Source of the DNA: Pedobacter jejuensis
Lineage (GTDB): Bacteria; Bacteroidota; Bacteroidia; Sphingobacteriales; Sphingobacteriaceae
DNA: 64,000 nt
Direction of reading: 5' to 3'
Assembly (NCBI RefSeq): GCF_003725795.1
Contig: NZ_RBEE01000044.1
Location: forward strand, 124,001 to 188,000
Positions 46,205-54,285 of this stretch are shown here, piece after piece (position 1 is the first letter of the stretch; each line of letters starts with the position of its first letter). Position numbers and translations under genes: made by a program. Under the pieces are notes generated by a model that was not told the DNA's origin, did no database searches, and saw nothing but the letters and a program-made list of their open reading frames with translations.

Positions 46205-47195
46205 ATTTAAATGTTTTTAAAAGGTCATTATCAAGATGATAGAAAACGAGATTTCGTTCTTCCGGCTTTAAATATCGGGATAAAAATTTAGAAGTCGCAA
46301 GCAGATTATCCACCGAGATTTCTTCCCACCTAATAACATCCCCATTTTTTAATCCAGCCTGAGGATAATCCATTTGCAAATCATATAGAATGGAATTTCC
46401 TCTCCTTTTAAAAAGCCTTTTATTGTTTAATTGTTCTCTATTTATTTGCCTCGAAATACCAGCATATTTTTCTTTTCTAAAAACAACTGCCCAACTAAAA
46501 AGCGGCAATGCAACATCCATTTTAAGCGGATATTTATCTAACTCATTTTTAAGATAAGCTTGCATTTCTTGCATATCTAAAATAGAATTCTGCTCTCCGT
46601 ATTTCCGTAGATTTCCCATGTTATAACACATAAGCATAACCTTTTTTACTGGCGGAATGCCACTTGAAACCAAATTTTTTACCTGATGTAACCGCAGCGT
46701 AACCGAAATTTCTTTACCTTTTAGCGAAGGATTGGATTGGAGCTGTTTTAGAAAACTAAAGTATTTATCTCTTGTGTTCTTCGTCCAATCGCAATCTATT
46801 TGAAGTTCTTTATAGGTAACTTTACCGGCTTGAATAACCTTTGCATTAACAAATTTTGCAATTCGGCTAACCAATAAATTACTTTGTGCAACGGTTAAAT
46901 TGTTAAAAATATTATTAACCAGATAAACTACCGGAATAATATCAGTTTGCTTTGGCAAAGCATCATCAAAAGTTATCGGCGAAACCGGAGCAGGCTCTTG
47001 TGTTATGGCATTTAAATCTACATCCATTATGCGCACATAAATTGATTTCGATTTTAAATCCTTTATTACTTTGGTTTCTGCCGCCTGATTTTTATAAACT
47101 GTTCGCCAAAAATAGAAAGTAGCATTTAAACCAACCTTAGGTTTACAGGTGGTAAATAAAAGTGTAATAAATAGTAAAATACTTATCTTGCGCAT
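46170..47195 (-). CDS. Uncharacterised lipoprotein, possibly DUF3142-like TIM barrel
   Basis: 341 residues. The signal MRKISILLFITLLFTTC ends in a lipobox with C17. The mature part has alternating strands and helices: 'NATFYFWRTVYKN', 'KELQIDCDWTKNTRDKYFSFL' (split), 'KVMLMCYNMGN' and 'DVALPLFSWAVVF'. These resemble DUF3142 proteins, which look like glycoside-hydrolase-type TIM barrels; this is by eye and uncertain. It is the first gene of a pair with the 819-aa protein and diverges from dtd by 28 bp. Confidence 0.7.
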   Translation of the reverse strand: MRKISILLFITLLFTTCKPKVGLNATFYFWRTVYKNQAAETKVIKDLKSKSIYVRIMDVDLNAITQEPAPVSPITFDDALPKQTDIIPVVYLVNNIFNNLTVAQSNLLVSRIAKFVNAKVIQAGKVTYKELQIDCDWTKNTRDKYFSFLKQLQSNPSLKGKEISVTLRLHQVKNLVSSGIPPVKKVMLMCYNMGNLRKYGEQNSILDMQEMQAYLKNELDKYPLKMDVALPLFSWAVVFRKEKYAGISRQINREQLNNKRLFKRRGNSILYDLQMDYPQAGLKNGDVIRWEEISVDNLLATSKFLSRYLKPEERNLVFYHLDNDLLKTFKYEDLQKVINNF

Positions 47196-47223
47196 ATCAA
47201 TCTAATTCCCAAAAGTAGTTAAA

Positions 47224-47676
47224 ATGCGTGCAGTTTTACAAAGAGTTACACAAGCAAGGTGCGTTGTTAACGGCAAAATCACAGGACAAATAGATACTGG
47301 CTTTTTGGTTTTGTTGGGTATCGAAGATGCTGATACAAATGAAGATTTAGATTGGCTTGCGCAAAAAATAATTGGCATGCGGGTTTTTTCTGATGAAAAC
47401 GATTTAATGAATAAGGCACTTGCAGATGTTGGTGGCAGTATTTTGTTAATCAGTCAGTTTACGTTATTTGCTGCCACCAAAAAAGGCAACCGACCAGGCT
47501 TTACCAGAGCAGCAAAGCCAGCTGTTGCTATTCCGCTGTACGAAGAAATGATTAACAAACTTTCTGTTTTATTAGGCAAAAAAGTAGAGACAGGAATTTT
47601 TGGCGCCGACATGAAAATTAGTTTATTAAATGATGGGCCGGTAACGATTCTAATCGACACCAAAAACAAAGAATAA
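47224..47676 (+). CDS. dtd: D-aminoacyl-tRNA deacylase
   Basis: Removes D-amino acids (and glycine) wrongly attached to tRNA. The 150-residue length and both active-site motifs, SQFT at 77-80 and NDGPVT at 136-141 with the Gly-cisPro pair, are diagnostic. Starts MRAVLQRVTQARC. A GT39 gene follows after 1 bp. Confidence 0.96.
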   Translation: MRAVLQRVTQARCVVNGKITGQIDTGFLVLLGIEDADTNEDLDWLAQKIIGMRVFSDENDLMNKALADVGGSILLISQFTLFAATKKGNRPGFTRAAKPAVAIPLYEEMINKLSVLLGKKVETGIFGADMKISLLNDGPVTILIDTKNKE

Positions 47677-47677
47677 A

Positions 47678-49216
47678 ATGAAGAACAGCAATTCTCTTTT
47701 GATTGAGCGGGCTTCACTCATCGGATTTGTTCTCCTGAAATTTATTTTAAGCTACGCATTAGTCAACTCAGTTTACGAACTTCACCGAGATGAATTTCTA
47801 CACCTCGACCAAGCCAATCACCTTGCCGCTGGTTTTACTTCTGTTCCTCCGCTAACTTCATTATTTTCATTACTCATAAAATTTTTAGGGAATGGTGTTT
47901 TTTGGGTAAGGTTTATTCCAACTCTTTTTGGCGCATTAACTATGGTTTTTGGATGGCTTATCGTTGGTAAATTAAAAGGAAATCTTTTTGCAAAATGTCT
48001 TTTGGCCGTTTCTTTCATTTTTTCAGCGTATCTAAGAACCAATATTTTATACCAGCCAAACTCTTTTGATGTATTAGCCTGGACAGCAATATTTTACTAC
48101 CTCATCAGTTACTTTGAAAATAATAAACCTAAATATCTCTATGCTTTTGCTATTTGGATTGCACTGGGTTTTTTAAACAAATACAACGTAATGTTCTTGG
48201 TATTTGGTTTGTTGCCGGCAATAATAGCTACACCAAATCGAACCATTTTTACAAATAGGCTTCTATATTTTGCCATTCTATTGGCGCTAATAATTATTTC
48301 ACCGAATGTTATCTGGCAAATAAACCACAACTTCCCGGTTATCAGTCATATGCAAGAGCTTGCCGAAACGCAATTGGTGCATGTTAAGCGATTTGATTTT
48401 TTTAAAGAACAGGTTTTATTTTTTATAACTGATATTTTCGTGCTTATTGCTGCGTTTGTTGGCTTTACCATTTACAAACCATTTCGCAAACACATTTGGG
48501 TAATTCTGACTTACATTTTTACATTAACTATTTTTAGTTATTTCAATGCAAAAGCTTATTATGCGCTAGGCTTATATCCTGTTTTACTGGCTTTTGGTAG
48601 TGTATTTATCAGCCTCATTTCTACCAAAAAATATGCATTGCGAACACTTATATTTGTGTTCACCATTGGAATGCTTATTTACATCACACCTATAATGATG
48701 CCTGTGTACTCGCCTGCGAAAATAATCGAAAATCACAATCGATTTGAACGAGTTGGGGCTTTGCGATGGGAAGATGGAGAGAACCACAACCTACCTCAAG
48801 ATTTTGCTGATATGCAGGGTTGGAAAGAACTCGCCCATTTAACCGACATCGCTTATGCAAAAGTTAAAGACAAATCGGCGGTGGTTGTGCGTACAGATAA
48901 TTACGGGCAAGCGGGTGCCATTAATTATTACTCGAAATTTAAAAATATTAATGCGGTATCGTACAATGCCGATTACCTGTACTGGTTTAAAATGGATAAG
49001 CCAATTAAAGATTTAATTTTAGTAAGAGAAATTAACGAAGAAGACCCACAAAGGAAGAAAGAGCAACCTTTTTTTGAAAAAATCATTAAAATTGGCGAGA
49101 TAAAAAATCCATATGCCAGAGAAAAAGGCACTGCTGTATTTCTTCTACAAGGTGCTAACATAGATATTAATAGCAGATTACAGGCAGAAATTAAAGAAAG
49201 AAAACATGACCATTAG
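47678..49216 (+). CDS. GT39-type membrane glycosyltransferase (ArnT/PMT-like)
   Basis: Polytopic inner-membrane transferase of 512 residues using a lipid-linked sugar. The first loop holds 'YELHRDEFLHLDQANHLA', where the D-E pair matches the acidic catalytic motif of GT39/GT83 enzymes. About ten hydrophobic segments follow to residue 350, then a soluble C-terminal region of about 150 residues. It is squeezed between dtd and a MazG gene (11-bp overlap at 49206-49216). The acceptor is unknown. Confidence 0.85.
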   Translation: MKNSNSLLIERASLIGFVLLKFILSYALVNSVYELHRDEFLHLDQANHLAAGFTSVPPLTSLFSLLIKFLGNGVFWVRFIPTLFGALTMVFGWLIVGKLKGNLFAKCLLAVSFIFSAYLRTNILYQPNSFDVLAWTAIFYYLISYFENNKPKYLYAFAIWIALGFLNKYNVMFLVFGLLPAIIATPNRTIFTNRLLYFAILLALIIISPNVIWQINHNFPVISHMQELAETQLVHVKRFDFFKEQVLFFITDIFVLIAAFVGFTIYKPFRKHIWVILTYIFTLTIFSYFNAKAYYALGLYPVLLAFGSVFISLISTKKYALRTLIFVFTIGMLIYITPIMMPVYSPAKIIENHNRFERVGALRWEDGENHNLPQDFADMQGWKELAHLTDIAYAKVKDKSAVVVRTDNYGQAGAINYYSKFKNINAVSYNADYLYWFKMDKPIKDLILVREINEEDPQRKKEQPFFEKIIKIGEIKNPYAREKGTAVFLLQGANIDINSRLQAEIKERKHDH

Positions 49217-49544
49217 CGAAGCACAGCAAACTGTAGATAACTGGATTAAAACCACCGGAATTAGATACTTCAACGAACTTACCAATACCGCAATCTTGAT
49301 GGAGGAAGTTGGCGAAGTCGCCAGAATTATGGCTAGAAAGTATGGAGAACAATCATTTAAAAAAAGTGATGAGGAGGTGAATTTGGCGGATGAAATGGCA
49401 GACGTACTATTTGTATTAATTTGCCTTGCTAACCAAACCGGAATTGATTTGACAGATGCCTTAAAGAAAAACCTGCAAAAGAAAAACATCCGTGATGCTG
49501 ACAGACACAAAAACAATGAAAAAATAAATCCTTCTAAACCGTAA
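49206..49544 (+). CDS. MazG-like nucleotide pyrophosphohydrolase
   Basis: Small all-alpha NTP pyrophosphatase, 112 residues, likely a house-cleaning enzyme for non-canonical nucleotides. The metal-binding pattern is EExxE at E33-E34-E37 (LMEEVGEVARI) and ExxD at E63 and D66 (ADEMADVLF). The ATG overlaps the GT39 end by 11 bp, indicating coupling. Confidence 0.92.
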   Translation: MTISEAQQTVDNWIKTTGIRYFNELTNTAILMEEVGEVARIMARKYGEQSFKKSDEEVNLADEMADVLFVLICLANQTGIDLTDALKKNLQKKNIRDADRHKNNEKINPSKP

Positions 49545-49553
49545 CAATTGAAG

Positions 49554-49570
49554 TAGAAGGTAACCTTCTA
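49554..49570. terminator. Possible hairpin between MazG and DUF4286 genes
   Basis: TAGAAGGT (49554-49561) and ACCTTCTA (49563-49570) mirror each other around a single A. The second arm can alternatively pair with TAGAGGTT at 49577-49584, giving a hairpin with a better loop. Between convergent genes. Confidence 0.5.
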
Positions 49571-49582
49571 TAATTTTAGAGG

Positions 49583-49882
49583 TTATACAAATTCCATTAA
49601 TGTTCTGTAGGCAACAAATCGATTTTTAAACTTTTCGTTTAAATCGGCTTGTAAAGTAGGCGCAAAATTATCTACATAATTATTGTAGTTTTCTAAGCTC
49701 TCTGCAACATATTGTGCGCAATAAGTTACGCCTTCGTTGGGCGAATCTAAAACCTTTAACAATCGATTAGAAACAAACATACCTGTTGCCATTACTTCGG
49801 GTATATGAATATCTTGCATCCATTGTAACCACTCGTTTGCGGCAGCATCATCTAAAATTAAAGTAACATTGTATAATAACAT
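49583..49882 (-). CDS. DUF4286 family protein
   Basis: 99-residue cytosolic protein of unknown function. 'MLLYNVTLILDDAAANEWLQWM' (split), 'HIPEVMATGMF' and 'YCAQYVAESLENYNNYV' are the family pattern, with a ferredoxin-like (dimeric alpha-beta barrel) look. TATCTTTA lies 4 nt upstream of its ATG on the minus strand, a near -7 box. Confidence 0.85.
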   Translation of the reverse strand: MLLYNVTLILDDAAANEWLQWMQDIHIPEVMATGMFVSNRLLKVLDSPNEGVTYCAQYVAESLENYNNYVDNFAPTLQADLNEKFKNRFVAYRTLMEFV

Positions 49883-50029
49883 GGTGTAAAGATAAAAAAT
49901 AAGCTATCCGAAATTATAATTACAAGTCATTTTGTTGTAGATGTTCATTTAAAATATCTTTTATTGTTTAGATAATCATAAATTTTTCGAACTTAGAGGA
50001 CTAAGTAAAAAATATCTTTTCATCCCTCA

Positions 50030-50344
50030 ATGGAAAACTTTCGTCTCTACAGATTTTTTAAAGCTTTTGTTATAATTGGCTTTTTAACAATGGTTTGTTT
50101 TTTTGCTTTTGCATCAGAAGACAGGCATGTTTTTGCTAGTAATTTATTTTTACGTACGCTAGCCGATTTATACTCATTTTTCCAGTTCCCAACCCATACT
50201 TTCTTATTTAATTTTTTGGGTTCACACCTAGGATTGTACTTCTTCGGTTTGGTAATAAATTCGGCTTTTTATGCCTTTATCATAGAAAGTGGAATTGCAA
50301 TTGAGACCTCTTATCGAGATAAAAAGAAAAAACAACAAGTTTAA
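50030..50344 (+). CDS. Small membrane protein, unknown
   Basis: 104 residues with two clear hydrophobic segments (AFVIIGFLTMVCFFAFA at 12-28 and LYFFGLVINSAFYAFIIES at 69-87) and a lysine-rich tail. I do not recognise a family. Its stop codon overlaps that of the convergent TPR gene: both use the same TTAA at 50341-50344. Confidence 0.65.
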   Translation: MENFRLYRFFKAFVIIGFLTMVCFFAFASEDRHVFASNLFLRTLADLYSFFQFPTHTFLFNFLGSHLGLYFFGLVINSAFYAFIIESGIAIETSYRDKKKKQQV

Positions 50345-52164
50345 ACACCATCGCCTCGTAAATTTCTAAACCTTTTTCGTGCTTCGGCACTAAACATACT
50401 GCCTGGATAATCGGTTATCAATTTTTGGAAATAGATTTTCGCCTCGGCAATATTATTTAATTTCTTTTCATACAAATCGGCAAGTGTAAATAAAGCATCA
50501 TCTGTCCAAATGCCATCTTTAAAATCATCCGTTACCTTTTTTAATATTACTGCTGCTTCTGCATAATCATCGGCTTTAATTAAAATTTTAGCTTTGCTCA
50601 TTAAAATTGCATCGCCTAAACCATTTTGAGGATATTTTACTGAAATACTATCCAGCTTTTTTATTGCCTGCAGAGGTAAATTTCTAAAAATGAGCATCTC
50701 TGCATCGGCGTACATTTTAAGTGCATTGCTATCGGTAGGTGTTTGAATATTATCCGAAATCAGCAAGCTTAAGTTTAATGCATCATTAGCAATGAGTTGT
50801 GAGGTGGCTGCCTTTAAAACCAAACATTGGCCGTTGCTATATTCAAAATTACCTTGATAAAAAGATAGCTTAGCACTTCTATATCTAGCCTCATTGCCTA
50901 TCGCCTGCCCTTCAAATTGTTTGCTTACTTGTTCATAAACTAAAAAGGCTTCCCAAGGTTGGTTTGTTAAAATGTAAATATCGCCTAAATCTAATTTTAG
51001 CTGCCCAATATCAACAGCACTTATGCCGGGAAGTTTAATGGCATCTTCAAGGGCTAATTCGGCTTTTTCGGGTTGTTTTAAATAATATGCCTGTAATGTT
51101 GCCAGCTTTTTTATTGCAAACAATGTGTTTTTATTTTTGCCACTTTCATCTAACAAAATTTGATAATCTTTAGCCAGCAAATCTAAATTAGCTATGTCGT
51201 ACTTCCCTTTAGTTTGAATGCTGTATTTTGTATTAAGCATTTCAATTTTGGCGGGCAAATAATATTGATTTTCCTTCCCCTTGGTTAGTAAATATTCGTA
51301 CGCCTTTATTGCAGTTTCGTATGCACCATTATCTACAAAAGTGTAAATCGCATTAAACAGTGTCCCTCCATCTGCTTTAGTTCTCTTATCAAAAGCAATT
51401 AATTGGCGTAGCGCCATGTCGTATTCCTGCTGTTGAATGTAATTCCATGTTAATAGCTGGATATAAATTTCGGCATCAGGTTCTTTCTGGACTTTCTTTA
51501 AAATACCAGCCTGAAAGGCTTGATAATCAGATTTATCCTCAAAAAGCATAGCCAATACTGCTTCTGCTTGTGGCAAAAGTTGCGGATTTGTAGGCAGAAT
51601 ATCCAGATATTCTTGCATCAACATTGGTTTATCTTTTTTAAACCTGTAAATATTTAACAGCTCATAGGCAAAAGCTTTTTCATCGTTTATTAATTTTCTA
51701 CCTTGTTTAAAGGTTTGAATCGCGTAATCATAATTTTCAAAACGATAAAAACTATTGGCCAGCATCCTAATCTTAAATTCATCTTTAGGCATTTTGGTAA
51801 TTACATCGGTAAAAATTTTATTTGCAGCAGAAGCATCGCCTTTTTCTTGATATAACTTGCCCAAAGCGATAGAATACATTTCTGATTGAGGCGATTGTTT
51901 AATTTGCCTTTTTACAATTTTTTCGGCAACATCATACTTCTTGAGCTTTAGCAAAGTGTTAAAATAAATATCGAAGTAACCCTCATTGTTAGGGTTTTGA
52001 AAAAGTTTTTCAAAAATTACAGCAGCCTTTTCGTAATCGCCTTCCTGGTAATATTGTATGGCTAAAGAACTTTCATCAGGAATTATTTGCCTGTTCTGAC
52101 GAAGATTTTGTGCATTCGCCGAGATACAGAAAAATAGAATAATGATGAAGATGTTGCGTTTCAT
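50341..52164 (-). CDS. Exported TPR-repeat protein
   Basis: 607 residues from ATG 52164; a GTG six bases further up is less likely. A signal peptide (MKRNIFIIILFFCISANAQ) precedes about twelve tetratricopeptide-type helix pairs, for example 'AIQYYQEGDYEKAAVIFEKLF' (split) at 30-50 and 'DALFTLADLYEKKLNNIAEAKIYF' (split) near the end. Such periplasmic TPR proteins act as scaffolds; no partner is evident here. It is divergent from the S9-like gene across 231 bp. Confidence 0.88.
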   Translation of the reverse strand: MKRNIFIIILFFCISANAQNLRQNRQIIPDESSLAIQYYQEGDYEKAAVIFEKLFQNPNNEGYFDIYFNTLLKLKKYDVAEKIVKRQIKQSPQSEMYSIALGKLYQEKGDASAANKIFTDVITKMPKDEFKIRMLANSFYRFENYDYAIQTFKQGRKLINDEKAFAYELLNIYRFKKDKPMLMQEYLDILPTNPQLLPQAEAVLAMLFEDKSDYQAFQAGILKKVQKEPDAEIYIQLLTWNYIQQQEYDMALRQLIAFDKRTKADGGTLFNAIYTFVDNGAYETAIKAYEYLLTKGKENQYYLPAKIEMLNTKYSIQTKGKYDIANLDLLAKDYQILLDESGKNKNTLFAIKKLATLQAYYLKQPEKAELALEDAIKLPGISAVDIGQLKLDLGDIYILTNQPWEAFLVYEQVSKQFEGQAIGNEARYRSAKLSFYQGNFEYSNGQCLVLKAATSQLIANDALNLSLLISDNIQTPTDSNALKMYADAEMLIFRNLPLQAIKKLDSISVKYPQNGLGDAILMSKAKILIKADDYAEAAVILKKVTDDFKDGIWTDDALFTLADLYEKKLNNIAEAKIYFQKLITDYPGSMFSAEARKRFRNLRGDGV

Positions 52165-52367
52165 ATCCACAAGTTAAAAGATTAAATGTAACATTTTAAT
52201 ACCTATTTACTTAAAGCATTGGCAGGTATAAAACGTATTTTAAATGTTACCTGTATTTTATTTTGTGTGTTTATTTTAAATACTAAATTGTAACCAATCG
52301 TTGTTTAAGGCAATGAACAATAAGTAACATTGTTACTGTATTTTATGGTTAAGCTGTAAGGTTGTTA

Positions 52368-52375
52368 TATTTTTG
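52368..52375 (+). promoter_or_regulatory. Candidate -7 box for the S9-like/kinase operon
   Basis: TATTTTTG matches TAnnTTTG and ends 20 nt before the ATG at 52396. No TTG at the expected -33 distance. Confidence 0.35.
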
Positions 52376-52395
52376 GTATCCCGAAGGAATTGTTT

Positions 52396-54282
52396 ATGTG
52401 GAATAGAATTTTATTATTGGTATTAATTGCTTTTAGTTGGGCTTGTAAAGGCACCAATGAGGAGAATACTATACCTGTAGATAATTTTTTTAGAACACAA
52501 GATAAAGCTTACTACCACGTTTCGCCTGACGGTAAAAGCTTATCATACCTAAAGTTACAAGACAAAAAACTCGATTTATTTGTCGAAAATATTGAAACCG
52601 GAGCGATAAATCAGCTTACACATTTAAATGAAAAAAGCATAAGCTTTTACTTTTGGACCAGCAACGACGAACTAATTTATTATACAGAAGACGAATCTAA
52701 AGAGCGCAAATCAGATTTATTTGTGGTAAGCAGAGATGGAAAAACGCAAAAGCAACTAAGCGCTAACGAAAAAACACGGGTAAGAGTTATTGAAGATCAG
52801 CTTATTGATGACAAATACATAATCGTAGCCTCAAACAAACGAGATTCTACTGTTTTTGATGTTTACCGTTTAAATGTCCGCACTGGCAAAATGGATATTG
52901 CTGCAAAAAACCCTGGCAATGTTACCGAATGGGTTACCGACAATAAAGGCATTTTGAAAATTGCCGTGGCCAGCGATGGTGTTAATGAAACTTTGTTATA
53001 TCGCGAAAATGAAAGTTTGCCATTTAAGCCAGTTATAAGCAATAATTTTGAAACTACATTACAACCTGTTGCGTTTTCGGAAAACGAAAAGGATGTGCTT
53101 TTTGCCATTTCGAACGTTAATCGAGATAAAAATGCTTTGGTTGCTTTAGATTTAAAATCTGGCAAGGAGAAAAAAGTGCTTTTTGCGAATGATTCTTTGA
53201 ACGTTGTTGACGCAAAATACTCCAAAGCAAAAAAGAAAATGATTTTTGTGACTTGCGAAAGCTGGAAGAAGGAAAAATATTATCTTGACGATAGTACACA
53301 GGTAAAATATGCTGCGATAGATAAACTTTTGCCAGGCACTGAATGGCGGATAATGGATAAGGATAAAAACGATAATGTTTTTGTGATAAGAACTTATACC
53401 GATAAAAATCCTGGGTCGTATTATCTTTACGCTGCTACACAAAATAAATTAAAAAAACTTGCCGATATTAATCCCTCTATCAACGAAAAAGATATGAGTG
53501 CAATGAAACCCATTAGCTACAAAAGTAGTGATGGGTTAACAATTAACGGATATTTAACTTTGCCTAATGGCAAAAAACCCACCAATTTGCCTGTAGTGGT
53601 ACTGCCACACAGTGGGCCGGGCGGAAGAAATACCTGGGGCTATAATGCCGATGTTCAGTTTTTAGCCAACAGAGGTTATGCCGTTTTGCAGGTAAACTAT
53701 CGGGGTTCAACTGGTTATGGCAAATCTTTTTATGCTGCTGGTTTTAAACAATGGAGCGATAAAATACAAGAAGATGTTAATGATGGCGTTAAATGGTTAA
53801 TTCAGCAGAAAATTGCTAACCCTAAAAAAGTTGCCATTTATGGTAATGGTTTAGGAGGGTTTATAGCATTAAATTGTTTGTATAAAAATCCGGATATTTA
53901 CAGCTGTGGCGGCTCAAACTCAGGCGTTATCAGTTTATTTAGTTATTTAACTACGATACCTCCATTTTTAAAATCGAACCTGCAAATGTACTATGAGATT
54001 TTTGGTAACCCAGAAACCGATACCGATTACACCCGTTTTGCATCGCCGGTTTTTCATGCTGATAGATTTAAAGCGCCAGTTTTTATTGCCCAAAACCCGA
54101 AAGACCCGCGTGTAAATGTTGCGCAAGGTGTGCAATTTGTTAAGGAGCTTAAAAAACGAAATGTACCGGTAACCTACATCGAAAAAGAAGAAGGTCCAAA
54201 CCCTGTACTTCGGCAACAAGGTAGAACTGCATTATACAAAGCCCTTGAAGGTTTTTTACAGGAAAACCTGAATAAGAAGTAA
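52396..54282 (+). CDS. S9 prolyl-oligopeptidase-like lipoprotein, predicted inactive
   Basis: 628 residues from ATG 52396. The signal MWNRILLLVLIAFSWAC ends in a lipobox (WAC, C17). A beta-propeller-like part (about 30-350, with 'YYHVSPDGKSLSYLKL') precedes the alpha/beta-hydrolase domain ('PVVVLPHSGPGGRNTWGY', 'VNYRGSTGYGKSF'). The nucleophile elbow reads G-N-G-L-G-G, so glycine (G485, codon GGT at 53848-53850) replaces the serine of GxSxGG. The aspartate is kept (D570, PKDPRV). Where the catalytic histidine is expected (EEGPNPVLRQ, about 598-607) there is none. I infer a pseudoenzyme, perhaps a ligand sensor. A histidine kinase gene starts 3 bp downstream. Confidence 0.88.
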   Translation: MWNRILLLVLIAFSWACKGTNEENTIPVDNFFRTQDKAYYHVSPDGKSLSYLKLQDKKLDLFVENIETGAINQLTHLNEKSISFYFWTSNDELIYYTEDESKERKSDLFVVSRDGKTQKQLSANEKTRVRVIEDQLIDDKYIIVASNKRDSTVFDVYRLNVRTGKMDIAAKNPGNVTEWVTDNKGILKIAVASDGVNETLLYRENESLPFKPVISNNFETTLQPVAFSENEKDVLFAISNVNRDKNALVALDLKSGKEKKVLFANDSLNVVDAKYSKAKKKMIFVTCESWKKEKYYLDDSTQVKYAAIDKLLPGTEWRIMDKDKNDNVFVIRTYTDKNPGSYYLYAATQNKLKKLADINPSINEKDMSAMKPISYKSSDGLTINGYLTLPNGKKPTNLPVVVLPHSGPGGRNTWGYNADVQFLANRGYAVLQVNYRGSTGYGKSFYAAGFKQWSDKIQEDVNDGVKWLIQQKIANPKKVAIYGNGLGGFIALNCLYKNPDIYSCGGSNSGVISLFSYLTTIPPFLKSNLQMYYEIFGNPETDTDYTRFASPVFHADRFKAPVFIAQNPKDPRVNVAQGVQFVKELKKRNVPVTYIEKEEGPNPVLRQQGRTALYKALEGFLQENLNKK

Positions 54283-54285
54283 GTT

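Noticed and set aside
52863..53442. Several minus-strand frames in the S9-like gene
   Set aside because: Shadows of the propeller region; mutually overlapping and without family features.
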